A stretch of DNA of 6,305 bases from Sporichthyaceae bacterium (lineage in GTDB: Bacteria; Actinomycetota; Actinomycetes; JACCUZ01), in assembly GCA_013698395.1 (NCBI GenBank), contig JACCUZ010000460.1, forward strand, positions 1 to 6,305, written 5' to 3'. A program made the translations under genes and the position numbers. Positions 1-5,244 of this stretch are shown here, in pieces; position 1 is the first letter of the stretch, and each line of letters opens with the position of its first letter. Below the pieces are notes generated by a model that saw only the letters and a program-made list of their open reading frames with translations, had not been told where the DNA came from and did no database searches.

Positions 1-1
1 G

Positions 2-817
2 GCACAGGCCGACGCGGCGGCTGCGCAGCTCGCCGCCGGGCTGGGCGGCCTCTCCGCTGCGGTGAGCGCCCTGTCCTCGGCGCAACGGGTGCAGACCCGG
101 GCCGCCGTCGACATCGCCCGACGCACGGTCGCGGCCCTCACCGTGCGATCTCCGATCGCCGGCACGGTCTCGCTCACACCAGCGCAGGACAGCGCACCGT
201 CGGACGCGTCGGACCTGCTCTCCCAGCTGCCGGGAGCGCTCGGTGGGTCGTCAGCGCCCTCGGTCACCGCGACGGTGACAGCGGGCGCACCCGTGGGTGC
301 CGGCCAGCCGCTCGTCACCGTGACCGACACCTCCACCCTCTCCCTGACCGCCCAGGTCGACGAGACCGACGTGCTGCTGGTTGCGCCCGGCGTACTGGCG
401 TCGGCGGAGCTCGATGCGGTGCCCGACGCGACGTACGCCGCGACCGTCACCACGGTCGACCAGACCCCCACGACGTCGCCGCGCGGGGGAGTCAGCTACC
501 TCGTGCGTCTCTCCCTCGGACGTGGCAGGGGCGCGCAAGGTGCGACTGCGCCGACCCCGCGTCCCGGCATGAGCGCGGTCGTCGACCTCCGGGTCCGGAC
601 AGCGCGGCGAGCCGTGGCCGTCCCGGCCCCGGCGGTGTTCCGCGACGGTCGGCGTGACGCCGTGTGGGTCGTCAAGAACGGCGTGGTGCACAGGCGGCTG
701 GTGCGCCTCGGCGCTCAGGGCAACAGCCGGATCGAGGTGCTCGAGGGCATCGAGGAGGGCGAGCGGCTCGTCGTACGTGGTGCTGACCGCGTGCGCGAGG
801 GCCAGCGCCTCTCGTGA
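2..817 (+). CDS. HlyD/MacA-type membrane-fusion (periplasmic adaptor) protein, 5' partial
   Basis: The reading frame is open from base 2, so the N-terminus (membrane anchor or signal and first half of the hairpin) lies outside the window; 271 residues are visible. Visible residues 1-45 are Ala/Gln-rich and look like the second arm of a coiled-coil hairpin. They lead into a lipoyl half-motif, VRSPIAGTVSLTP (48-60). The second lipoyl half, AGAPVGAGQPLVTVTD, starts near 94, and a Ser/Ala/Pro-rich insert of about 32 residues separates the halves. A beta-barrel domain follows (about 110-200), then a membrane-proximal domain from VAVPAPAVF (205-213) to EGIEEGERLVVRGADRVREGQ (248-268), typical of RND/MacA adaptors. 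By family knowledge it links an ABC permease to export on the outer face of the membrane. Its stop overlaps the ATPase start by GTGA, so the three genes form an operon. Substrate unknown; the family call is firm, while MacA as an orthologue name is not justified. Confidence 0.88.
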   Translation, partial: AQADAAAAQLAAGLGGLSAAVSALSSAQRVQTRAAVDIARRTVAALTVRSPIAGTVSLTPAQDSAPSDASDLLSQLPGALGGSSAPSVTATVTAGAPVGAGQPLVTVTDTSTLSLTAQVDETDVLLVAPGVLASAELDAVPDATYAATVTTVDQTPTTSPRGGVSYLVRLSLGRGRGAQGATAPTPRPGMSAVVDLRVRTARRAVAVPAPAVFRDGRRDAVWVVKNGVVHRRLVRLGAQGNSRIEVLEGIEEGERLVVRGADRVREGQRLS

Positions 818-1509
818 CCGCAGCCGTCGAGGCGGTTGACGTCCGGCGCAGCTACCAGCTTGACGGTCTCGCCGTCGAGGCCTTGCGCGGAGTCAGCCTG
901 CGCATCGACCCGGGTGAGCACGTGGCGGTGATCGGGCCCTCGGGCTCGGGCAAGTCGACGCTGATGCACCTGCTCGGGTGCCTCGACCGGCCGACGTCGG
1001 GCACGCTGCTCGTCGGTGGGCGTGACGTCTCGACGATGACCGACGCCGAGCTCGCCGAGCTGCGCAACCGCACGATCGGCTTTGTCTTCCAGTCCTTCCA
1101 GCTGCTCGGCCGCACCAGTGCCCTGGACAACGTGGGGCTGCCGCTGGTCTACCGGGGCAACCGCAAGGCCGAGCGCAGGCAGCGCGCGGCCGCGGCACTG
1201 GAGGCCGTCGGACTCGGGCACCGGCTTGGGCACCTTCCTGGCCAGCTCTCCGGCGGGGAGCAGCAGCGCGTCGCGATCGCCCGTGCACTCGTCACCGAGC
1301 CGTCGGTGCTGCTCGCGGACGAACCCACCGGAAACCTGGACACGCGCAGCGGTGCCGAGGTGATGCGCCTCCTGGCGCGGCTGAACGCGGACCGGGGCGT
1401 CGCCGTCGTCGTGGTGACCCACGACCCCGAGGTGGCGGCGATGACGCGGCGTCGCATCGGTGTGCGCGACGGGCTGGTCGAGTACGACCGCCCCGAGGTG
1501 GCGGGGTGA
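814..1509 (+). CDS. ABC transporter ATP-binding protein, MacB/LolD type
   Basis: This 231-residue single-domain ABC ATPase would hydrolyse ATP on the cytoplasmic side to drive the permease encoded next. All core motifs are intact: Walker A GPSGSGKST (41-49), Q-loop Gln93 in FVFQSFQLL, signature LSGGEQQR (145-152), Walker B VLLADE (165-170) with catalytic Glu170, a D-loop at GNLD (173-176), and switch His203 in VVTHD. The segment FVFQSFQLLGRTSALDNVGLPLVY is characteristic of the LolD/MacB/FtsE-like subfamily (three-component export or lipoprotein release), rather than nutrient importers. The length is normal for this subfamily. The GTG start at 814 overlaps the adaptor stop in a GTGA. A GAGGG lies 12 bases upstream, a little far, so translation is probably coupled to the adaptor gene. 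The 3' end overlaps the permease start in the same way. Confidence 0.95.
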   Translation: MTAAVEAVDVRRSYQLDGLAVEALRGVSLRIDPGEHVAVIGPSGSGKSTLMHLLGCLDRPTSGTLLVGGRDVSTMTDAELAELRNRTIGFVFQSFQLLGRTSALDNVGLPLVYRGNRKAERRQRAAAALEAVGLGHRLGHLPGQLSGGEQQRVAIARALVTEPSVLLADEPTGNLDTRSGAEVMRLLARLNADRGVAVVVVTHDPEVAAMTRRRIGVRDGLVEYDRPEVAG

Positions 1510-2690
1510 GGGCGGGCGAGGCGTTCCGGGTCGCGTTGGACGCCCTTCGGGCCAACCGGTTGCGCAGTGCGCTCACCATGCTCGGTGTCGTGATCGGGGT
1601 CGCGGCCGTGGTGATCCTCGTGGCGCTCGGAAGCGGTGCCAAGCAGGAGGTCGAGGACCAGGTCGAGGGGCTCGGCTCGAACATCATCATCGTCGTGCCG
1701 GGCAAGTTCGAGTTCGGCTCGGCACCGTCGGTGAGCCGGCTCACCCTCGACGACGTCGACCTGTTGGGCCGCGTCGTCGGGGACCGGGACCGGGTCGCGG
1801 TGTCGGTGGCATCCGGGGAAACGGTCAACGTCGGGCGCCGCGAGTCGTTCGTCACCGTCAACGGCGTCAACGAGAGTGTTCCCAACGTCTTCAACCGCCC
1901 GCTCGCCCGGGGGGACTACATCACCGCCACCGACGTGGACACCCGCCGCCGGGTGGTGGTGCTCGGGAGCAGCGTCGTACGCCGGCTCTTCCGCGACGTC
2001 GACCCGCTGGGTCGACAGCTCAGCATCGCCGGCGTGCGGTTCCGTGTCATCGGGGTGTTCGCCAAGGTCGGGTCGACGTTCGGCGTGGACCGCGATGCCG
2101 AGGTGCACATCCCGGTGACCGCGGCCCAACGACTGTTCGGGGTCGACCGGATCGACGCGCTGGCCGTGAAGGCACCCACTGCTGACAGCGTCGCAGCGCT
2201 GCAACCCAAGCTGGTGGCCGCCCTGGCCGACCGCTACGAGGGCGAGGAGTTCTCCGCCGTCACCCAGACCCAGATCCTGGGCACCATCGGGCGCATCCTC
2301 GGCCTGCTCACGCTGGTCCTGTCGGCGATCGCTGCCATCTCCCTGCTTGTCGGTGGGGTGGGCGTCTCGAACATCATGCTGGTCAGCGTGCGGGAGAGGA
2401 CCCGCGAGATCGGCCTGCGCAAGGCGCTGGGCGCCCGCCAGCGCGACATCCTGCTGCAGTTCCTCATCGAGGCGGTGCTGCTCTGCGTCGTCGGAGGGCT
2501 TCTCGGCATCGGGGTGGGTGTCGGCAGCTCGTACCTCGTTGCTGCGCTGTCGCCGTTGCCGGCGGTCATTGCCTGGTGGTCACCGGTGGTCGCGTTCGGG
2601 GTGTCGGCCGCCGTCGGGATTTTCTTCGGGGTCGCGCCGGCCCGTCGTGCCGGTCGCCTCGATCCCGTCGTCGCGTTGCGCTCGGAGTGA
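1506..2690 (+). CDS. ABC transporter permease, MacB/FtsX family
   Basis: This 394-residue membrane protein has the MacB-type architecture. A short cytoplasmic N-terminus (RVALDALRANRLRSALTMLG, 8-27) is followed by TM1 (about 21-42). A large extracytoplasmic MacB_PCD-like domain spans about 43-255. Three more hydrophobic segments lie at about 263-290, 318-348 and 359-378. Between TM2 and TM3 is the conserved cytoplasmic loop VRERTREIGLRKALGARQRDI (295-315), which contacts the ATPase. The tail PARRAGRLDPVVALR (378-392) is the usual family ending. The fold is the mechanotransmission type, in which ATP use drives motion of the outer domain rather than passage of substrate through the membrane. 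The GTG start is supported by GAGG at 1495-1498 (7-base spacing) and overlaps the ATPase stop by GTGA. With no outer membrane expected in an actinomycete of this type, it probably exports or extracts a hydrophobic compound, peptide or lipid; the substrate cannot be read. Confidence 0.93.
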   Translation: MRAGEAFRVALDALRANRLRSALTMLGVVIGVAAVVILVALGSGAKQEVEDQVEGLGSNIIIVVPGKFEFGSAPSVSRLTLDDVDLLGRVVGDRDRVAVSVASGETVNVGRRESFVTVNGVNESVPNVFNRPLARGDYITATDVDTRRRVVVLGSSVVRRLFRDVDPLGRQLSIAGVRFRVIGVFAKVGSTFGVDRDAEVHIPVTAAQRLFGVDRIDALAVKAPTADSVAALQPKLVAALADRYEGEEFSAVTQTQILGTIGRILGLLTLVLSAIAAISLLVGGVGVSNIMLVSVRERTREIGLRKALGARQRDILLQFLIEAVLLCVVGGLLGIGVGVGSSYLVAALSPLPAVIAWWSPVVAFGVSAAVGIFFGVAPARRAGRLDPVVALRSE

Positions 2691-2702
2691 CCGGGGTAGC
2701 GT
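2676..2702 (+). promoter_or_regulatory. Candidate promoter for a leaderless acuC-like transcript
   Basis: TAGCGT at 2697-2702 fits the TANNNT -10 pattern common in actinobacteria. It ends six bases before the ATG at 2709, so transcription would begin at or next to the start codon. A weak TTGCGC at 2676-2681 could serve as -35, with a short 15-base spacer. The Shine-Dalgarno in front of this ATG is poor (GGGG at 2693-2696, 12 bases away), which also fits leaderless translation. Motif match only. Confidence 0.45.
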
Positions 2703-2708
2703 TCCGGC

Positions 2709-3896
2709 ATGAGCCGGTCCCTGGTCGTGCCGTGGGACGAGGCACTGATCGGCTACGACTTCGGCCCGGAGCACCCGCTCAACCCGCTCCGGGTCGACCT
2801 GACGATGCGGCTGGCCCGGGAGCTGGGCGTCCTCGACCTCCCGGGAGTCACCGTTGTGCGGCCCGAGCCGGCCGGTGACGACCTGATCGCCCTGGTGCAC
2901 GAGCGGGAGTACATCGAGGCGGTACGCCGGGCCGGTGCCGACGCCGACCAGGTCGACATCCGCAGGGGCATCGGGACGTCGGACACGCCCGCCTTCGCAG
3001 GGATGCACGACGTGTCGGCCCTGGTGGTCGGAGCCACCATCGCCGCCGCCGAAGCCGTGTGGACCGGCCGGTCCGAGCACGGCGTGAGCATCGCCGGCGG
3101 GCTGCACCACGCGATGCCCGGTGCCGGCAGCGGCTTCTGCGTCTACAACGACCCCGCGATCGCCGTCGCCTGGCTGCTGGAGCAGGGCGCCGAACGGGTG
3201 GCGTACGTCGATGTCGACGTGCACCACGGTGACGGGGTCGAGCGGGCGTTCTGGGACGAGCCGCGGGTGCTGACCATCTCGCTGCACGAGAGCGGCCGCT
3301 ACCTCTTCCCCGGCAGCGGCTCCGCCGACGAGTGCGGCGGACCGGCCGCTGAGGGCTGCGCGGTCAACCTGGCGCTTCCTCCGGGCACCGGTGACAACGG
3401 CTGGCTGCGGGCCTTCCACGCCGTCGTCCCGCCCCTGCTGGCACAGTTCCGACCCGACGTGCTGGTCACCCAACATGGCTGCGACAGCCATCTGCTGGAC
3501 CCACTGGCCCACCTGCGGCTCACCGTGGACGGCCAGCGGGCGTCCTACGCTGCTCTGCACTCCCTGGCCCACGAGCACGCCGGTGGCCGCTGGGTCGCCT
3601 GCGGGGGCGGTGGCTACGAGCTGTCCGAGGTGGTGCCCAGGGTGTGGACCCACCTGCTGGCCGAGGCAGCCGGGGCGCCGATCCCGCCGGAGACCGAGGT
3701 GCCGCAGGCGTGGCGCGACTACGTGAGTCGCCGGTACGGGCTCCGCGCGCCGCAGCGGATGACCGACGGCGCGCAGCCATCGTGGCGGGAGTGGAGCGAC
3801 GGCCTCGACCTGGCCGACCCGCTGGACCAAGCTGTGCTCGCAACGCGGCGGGCCGTCTTTCCGGCGCACGGCCTCGGCGGGCACCTGGTCCTATGA
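2709..3896 (+). CDS. acuC: AcuC-like histone-deacetylase-family protein
   Basis: This 395-residue protein has the arginase/deacetylase fold of class I HDACs and bacterial AcuC, which removes acyl groups from lysine. In Bacillus, AcuC reactivates acetyl-CoA synthetase. The Zn-dependent active site is complete by alignment to HDAC8 motifs: the His dyad His133-His134 in GGLHHAMPG; metal ligands Asp170 and His172 in VDVDVHHGDG and Asp259 in QHGCDSH; and catalytic Tyr303 in GGGGYEL. N-terminal EHPLNPLRVDLT (21-32) is the usual HPxxPxR-like element. Length matches AcuC (about 390). The start follows the permease stop by 18 bases, with a possible leaderless promoter. The end overlaps the next gene by ATGA, so the two are co-translated. 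The AcuC name is family-level: no acsA or acetoin genes are visible, and related enzymes also act on polyamines or other acyl-amides. The intact active site makes an active deacetylase likely. Confidence 0.9.
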   Translation: MSRSLVVPWDEALIGYDFGPEHPLNPLRVDLTMRLARELGVLDLPGVTVVRPEPAGDDLIALVHEREYIEAVRRAGADADQVDIRRGIGTSDTPAFAGMHDVSALVVGATIAAAEAVWTGRSEHGVSIAGGLHHAMPGAGSGFCVYNDPAIAVAWLLEQGAERVAYVDVDVHHGDGVERAFWDEPRVLTISLHESGRYLFPGSGSADECGGPAAEGCAVNLALPPGTGDNGWLRAFHAVVPPLLAQFRPDVLVTQHGCDSHLLDPLAHLRLTVDGQRASYAALHSLAHEHAGGRWVACGGGGYELSEVVPRVWTHLLAEAAGAPIPPETEVPQAWRDYVSRRYGLRAPQRMTDGAQPSWREWSDGLDLADPLDQAVLATRRAVFPAHGLGGHLVL

Positions 3897-4693
3897 CGGC
3901 ACCGCCGAGCCGGGACCAGCTGCGTGAGCACCTCGTCCAGTCCGGCATCGCCGGCGCTGTCGCGACCTCGCGCGAGGACAACCTGCTCAAGTACGGGTTC
4001 TTCGCCGCCCGAGCGTCGCAGGCGATGTTCGGCTTGGAGCCGCGTGGGCGGTGGCGGCTGGGCGACGTGCTCGAGCTCATGGTCGCCCGCGTCGGGGTCT
4101 CGCCGGACCCTACCTACCTGCGCGGCCCGGACCGCATCGACCCCGACCTCACGGTCTCGGGCCTGGACCGGATGGCCGCCCAGCTCAAGCTGGTTGCCCG
4201 GGAGGGCGCCCGGGTCGTGGTCGCCACCGGTCACCCGGCCGGACTGCTGCCCGTCCACCTGGCGGTTGCCGCCGGCCTGCGCCGGGCCGGCGCGACGGTC
4301 CTGACACCGGCAGCCGGGGTGCGCTACGCCCTCACGACCCGCGGTGGCCGGGTCGAGCGGGAGATCCGCTACATCAACCACGTCGCCACCGTCAGCACCC
4401 GCGGCGAGCTCAACCACACCCACTCGCCGAGGCCGATGGAGGCCGTCCTCTCCGCGCTGCGGGAGACCGACGAACCGCTGCCCGAGCTGGTGGTCGCTGA
4501 CCACGGGTGGGCCGGTGCCGCCGGGCAGGCCGGGGTCTCGGCGGTCGGGTTCGCCGACTCCAACGACCCGGCGCTCTTCGTCGGCGAGGCGGAGGGGACG
4601 GTGGCCGTCACCGTGCCGCTGGACGACAACGTGGCGCCGCACCTCTACGCGCCGGTGACGTCCTACTTGCTGGCGGCCGCAGGGCTGGACTGA
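3893..4693 (+). CDS. Conserved actinobacterial protein annotated as phosphatase
   Basis: This 266-residue soluble protein has no signal peptide or membrane span. I recognise it as a family usually named simply phosphatase in actinobacterial genomes, often next to acuC; I know of no firm biochemistry. Conserved-looking blocks are SREDNLLKYGFF (26-37), VVATGHPAGLLPVHLAVAAGL (109-129), RYINHVATVSTRGELNHTHSP (159-179), VADHGWAGAAGQAGV (201-215), GFADSNDPALFVGEAEG (219-235) and VPLDDNVAPHLYAPV (241-255). The many His and Asp residues in these blocks could form a metal or phosphate site; that is inference. None of the HAD (DxDx), PTP (CxxxxxR) or PPM signatures is evident. The frame stays open upstream to 3644, but that stretch lies inside acuC. 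The ATG at 3893 forms an ATGA overlap with the acuC stop and gives the sensible N-terminus MTAPPSRDQLREHL. Translation is probably coupled, since the nearest G-rich site (3876-3881) is weak. Confidence 0.75.
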   Translation: MTAPPSRDQLREHLVQSGIAGAVATSREDNLLKYGFFAARASQAMFGLEPRGRWRLGDVLELMVARVGVSPDPTYLRGPDRIDPDLTVSGLDRMAAQLKLVAREGARVVVATGHPAGLLPVHLAVAAGLRRAGATVLTPAAGVRYALTTRGGRVEREIRYINHVATVSTRGELNHTHSPRPMEAVLSALRETDEPLPELVVADHGWAGAAGQAGVSAVGFADSNDPALFVGEAEGTVAVTVPLDDNVAPHLYAPVTSYLLAAAGLD

Positions 4694-4711
4694 CGCAAGA
4701 GCTGAGGAGTT

Positions 4712-4745
4712 TGCGGCCTCCCCTTTCCCATGAGGCACATCCGCA
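4712..4745 (+). repeat. Imperfect inverted repeat (possible weak terminator or operator)
   Basis: TGCGG (4712-4716) pairs with CCGCA (4741-4745), and CCTC (4717-4720) pairs with GAGG (4732-4735). This gives a nine-pair stem with a five-base bulge and an 11-base loop. No U-run follows. It lies just after the phosphatase-like stop and covers the -35 of the candidate promoter, so it could attenuate read-through, bind a regulator, or be chance in GC-rich DNA. Confidence 0.25.
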
Positions 4746-4753
4746 CCTACCCT
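4725..4753 (+). promoter_or_regulatory. Candidate promoter upstream of the HTH gene
   Basis: TTCCCA (4725-4730) matches the -35 consensus at four of six positions. With a 17-base spacer it is followed by TACCCT (4748-4753), a TANNNT -10. Initiation would fall near 4760, giving a leader of about 70 bases before the preferred GTG at 4830. This is a motif match in the only sizeable gap between the two gene blocks. Confidence 0.35.
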
Positions 4754-4815
4754 GGTGACCTGAGCGCATGACGCCTGTGTGCTGCCGGTGGGGAAGCCGG
4801 CGCCCGTCACGTGCT

Positions 4816-4820
4816 GGAAG
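4816..4820 (+). promoter_or_regulatory. Ribosome binding site that fixes the HTH start
   Basis: GGAAG sits nine bases before the GTG at 4830. The longer in-frame start at 4779 has no comparable site, so this element decides in favour of the shorter, 71-residue protein. Confidence 0.55.
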
Positions 4821-4829
4821 TCTGGTGCC

Positions 4830-5045
4830 GTGGTGGCTGGTGTGGGATCGAACGACCGTCCGTTGGCAGAAGTCAGCTTCCTGACCGTCGCTGAGGTCGC
4901 CTCGGCGATGCGGGTGTCGAAGATGACCGTCTACCGGCTCGTCCACGCCGGCACGCTGCCGGCGGTGCAGGTCGGGCGCTCCTACCGCGTACCGGAGCAG
5001 GCCGTGCACGACTACCTGGACCAGTCCTACGTCGAGACGGCCTGA
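4830..5045 (+). CDS. Small excisionase-like/MerR-type HTH DNA-binding protein
   Basis: This 71-residue protein is almost entirely one DNA-binding domain: first helix LTVAEVASAMR (18-28), turn, recognition helix SKMTVYRLVHAG (30-41), wing LPAVQVGRSYRVP (43-55) and a last helix EQAVHDYL (56-63). This is the HTH_17/excisionase-family pattern. The same layout is found in the mycobacterial protein Rv0500A, which I recall as sitting immediately before the bS22 and SDR genes, as here. It is therefore a chromosomal regulator or nucleoid-type factor, not a phage excisionase; no integrase or att site is present. An in-frame GTG at 4779 would add 17 residues, but it lacks a good ribosome site, and related proteins, as I recall them, have about 15 residues before FLTVAEV, which matches the 4830 start. 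GTG at 4833 or 4842 are lesser alternatives. Target genes are unknown; autoregulation or control of the downstream genes is a guess. Confidence 0.85.
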   Translation: MVAGVGSNDRPLAEVSFLTVAEVASAMRVSKMTVYRLVHAGTLPAVQVGRSYRVPEQAVHDYLDQSYVETA

Positions 5046-5047
5046 GG

Positions 5048-5098
5048 GCCAGCCTTCGTCGCACCGATAGGCTGCCTGGTCTGTGCCGGCTGGCTGGC
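5048..5098. repeat. 7-bp inverted repeat flanking the bS22 promoter candidate
   Basis: GCCAGCC at 5048-5054 is complementary to GGCTGGC, which occurs twice in overlapping tandem at 5088-5094 and 5092-5098. The arms bracket the TAGGCT element at 5068-5073. It could be an operator, for example for the HTH protein encoded just upstream, but short GC-rich repeats arise easily by chance. Confidence 0.2.
5068..5073 (+). promoter_or_regulatory. Candidate -10 element for the bS22-SDR transcript
   Basis: TAGGCT within CGATAGGCTG is a good actinobacterial sigma-A-type -10 (TANNNT with a preceding GA). No clear -35 is present at 16-19 bases upstream, which is common in this group. Initiation near 5080 would give a leader of about 55 bases to the bS22 start. 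It would let the ribosomal-protein gene be transcribed at higher level than the upstream HTH gene. Confidence 0.45.
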
Positions 5099-5135
5099 GC
5101 GCGTCCGTGTTCCTCGCCTCGAACGAAGGTCACCT

Positions 5136-5234
5136 GTGGGTTCCGTCATCAAGAAGCGTCGCAAGCGCATGGCGAAGAAGAAGCACCGCAAGCTGCTGAA
5201 GAAGACGCGCGTCCAGCGTCGCAACAAGAAGTAG
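5136..5234 (+). CDS. Small ribosomal subunit protein bS22 (AURKAIP1/COX24 domain)
   Basis: This 32-residue protein begins MGSVIKKRRKRMAKKKHRK and has 11 Lys, 7 Arg and one His, with no Asp or Glu. It matches closely what I remember of Rv0500B of Mycobacterium tuberculosis. That protein was identified as bS22 in mycobacterial ribosome structures, near the decoding region of the 30S subunit; it shares a domain with mitochondrial mS38 (yeast Cox24, human AURKAIP1). The GTG at 5136 has GAAGG at 5125-5129, six bases upstream. All Lys codons are AAG and Arg codons only CGT or CGC, as in highly expressed genes. It lies 90 bases after the HTH stop, behind a TAGGCT element, and 10 bases before the SDR start, so it is probably co-transcribed with the SDR gene. 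Standard gene callers often skip it because of its length. Confidence 0.9.
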   Translation: MGSVIKKRRKRMAKKKHRKLLKKTRVQRRNKK

Positions 5235-5244
5235 GGAGCGCGGC

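Larger units (their letters stand above)
4694..4829. other. Intergenic region between phosphatase-like and HTH genes
   Basis: These 136 bases separate two transcription units. They hold an imperfect hairpin (4712-4745), a weak promoter candidate (4725-4753) and the ribosome binding site of the HTH gene. There is no T-tract, so no clear Rho-independent terminator follows the phosphatase-like gene. An ATG at 4768 opens a 44-codon frame out of register with the HTH gene; its Trp/Arg-rich product looks like nothing real. Confidence 0.5.

Noticed and set aside
1149..2204. 351-codon minus-strand open frame opposite the ATPase and permease genes
   Set aside because: It spans the junction of two well-supported plus-strand genes and gives a low-complexity basic product with no motifs.
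2580..3884. 434-codon open frame on the minus strand opposite the acuC-like gene
   Set aside because: It is a mirror of a high-GC coding gene. The product is rich in Arg, His, Gly and Pro without any recognisable domain, while the plus-strand frame has a full HDAC active site.
3644..3892. N-terminal extension of the phosphatase-like protein by 83 residues
   Set aside because: It would lie wholly within the acuC-like gene and is Arg/Pro/Ala-rich. The ATG at 3893 with an ATGA overlap is the natural start.
4694..4760. Rho-independent terminator after the phosphatase-like gene
   Set aside because: The only hairpin is bulged and is not followed by a T-run; reported only as a weak inverted repeat.
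3719..4810. 363-codon minus-strand open frame opposite the phosphatase-like gene
   Set aside because: Shadow of GC3-rich codons on the other strand; no domain or ribosome site supports it.
4779..4829. Upstream GTG start for the HTH protein
   Set aside because: It lacks a well-placed Shine-Dalgarno, and the added residues do not resemble the family; GTG 4830 has GGAAG nine bases before it.
4830..5045. Phage or integrative element suggested by an excisionase-like domain
   Set aside because: No integrase, direct-repeat attachment sites, tRNA or base-composition shift is seen, and the flanking genes are core actinobacterial genes.
5128..5135. AGGT-C-ACCT palindrome over the bS22 ribosome site as an operator or hairpin
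   Set aside because: The two arms are separated by one base, so no stable RNA hairpin can form, and a palindrome this short is expected by chance in GC-rich DNA.
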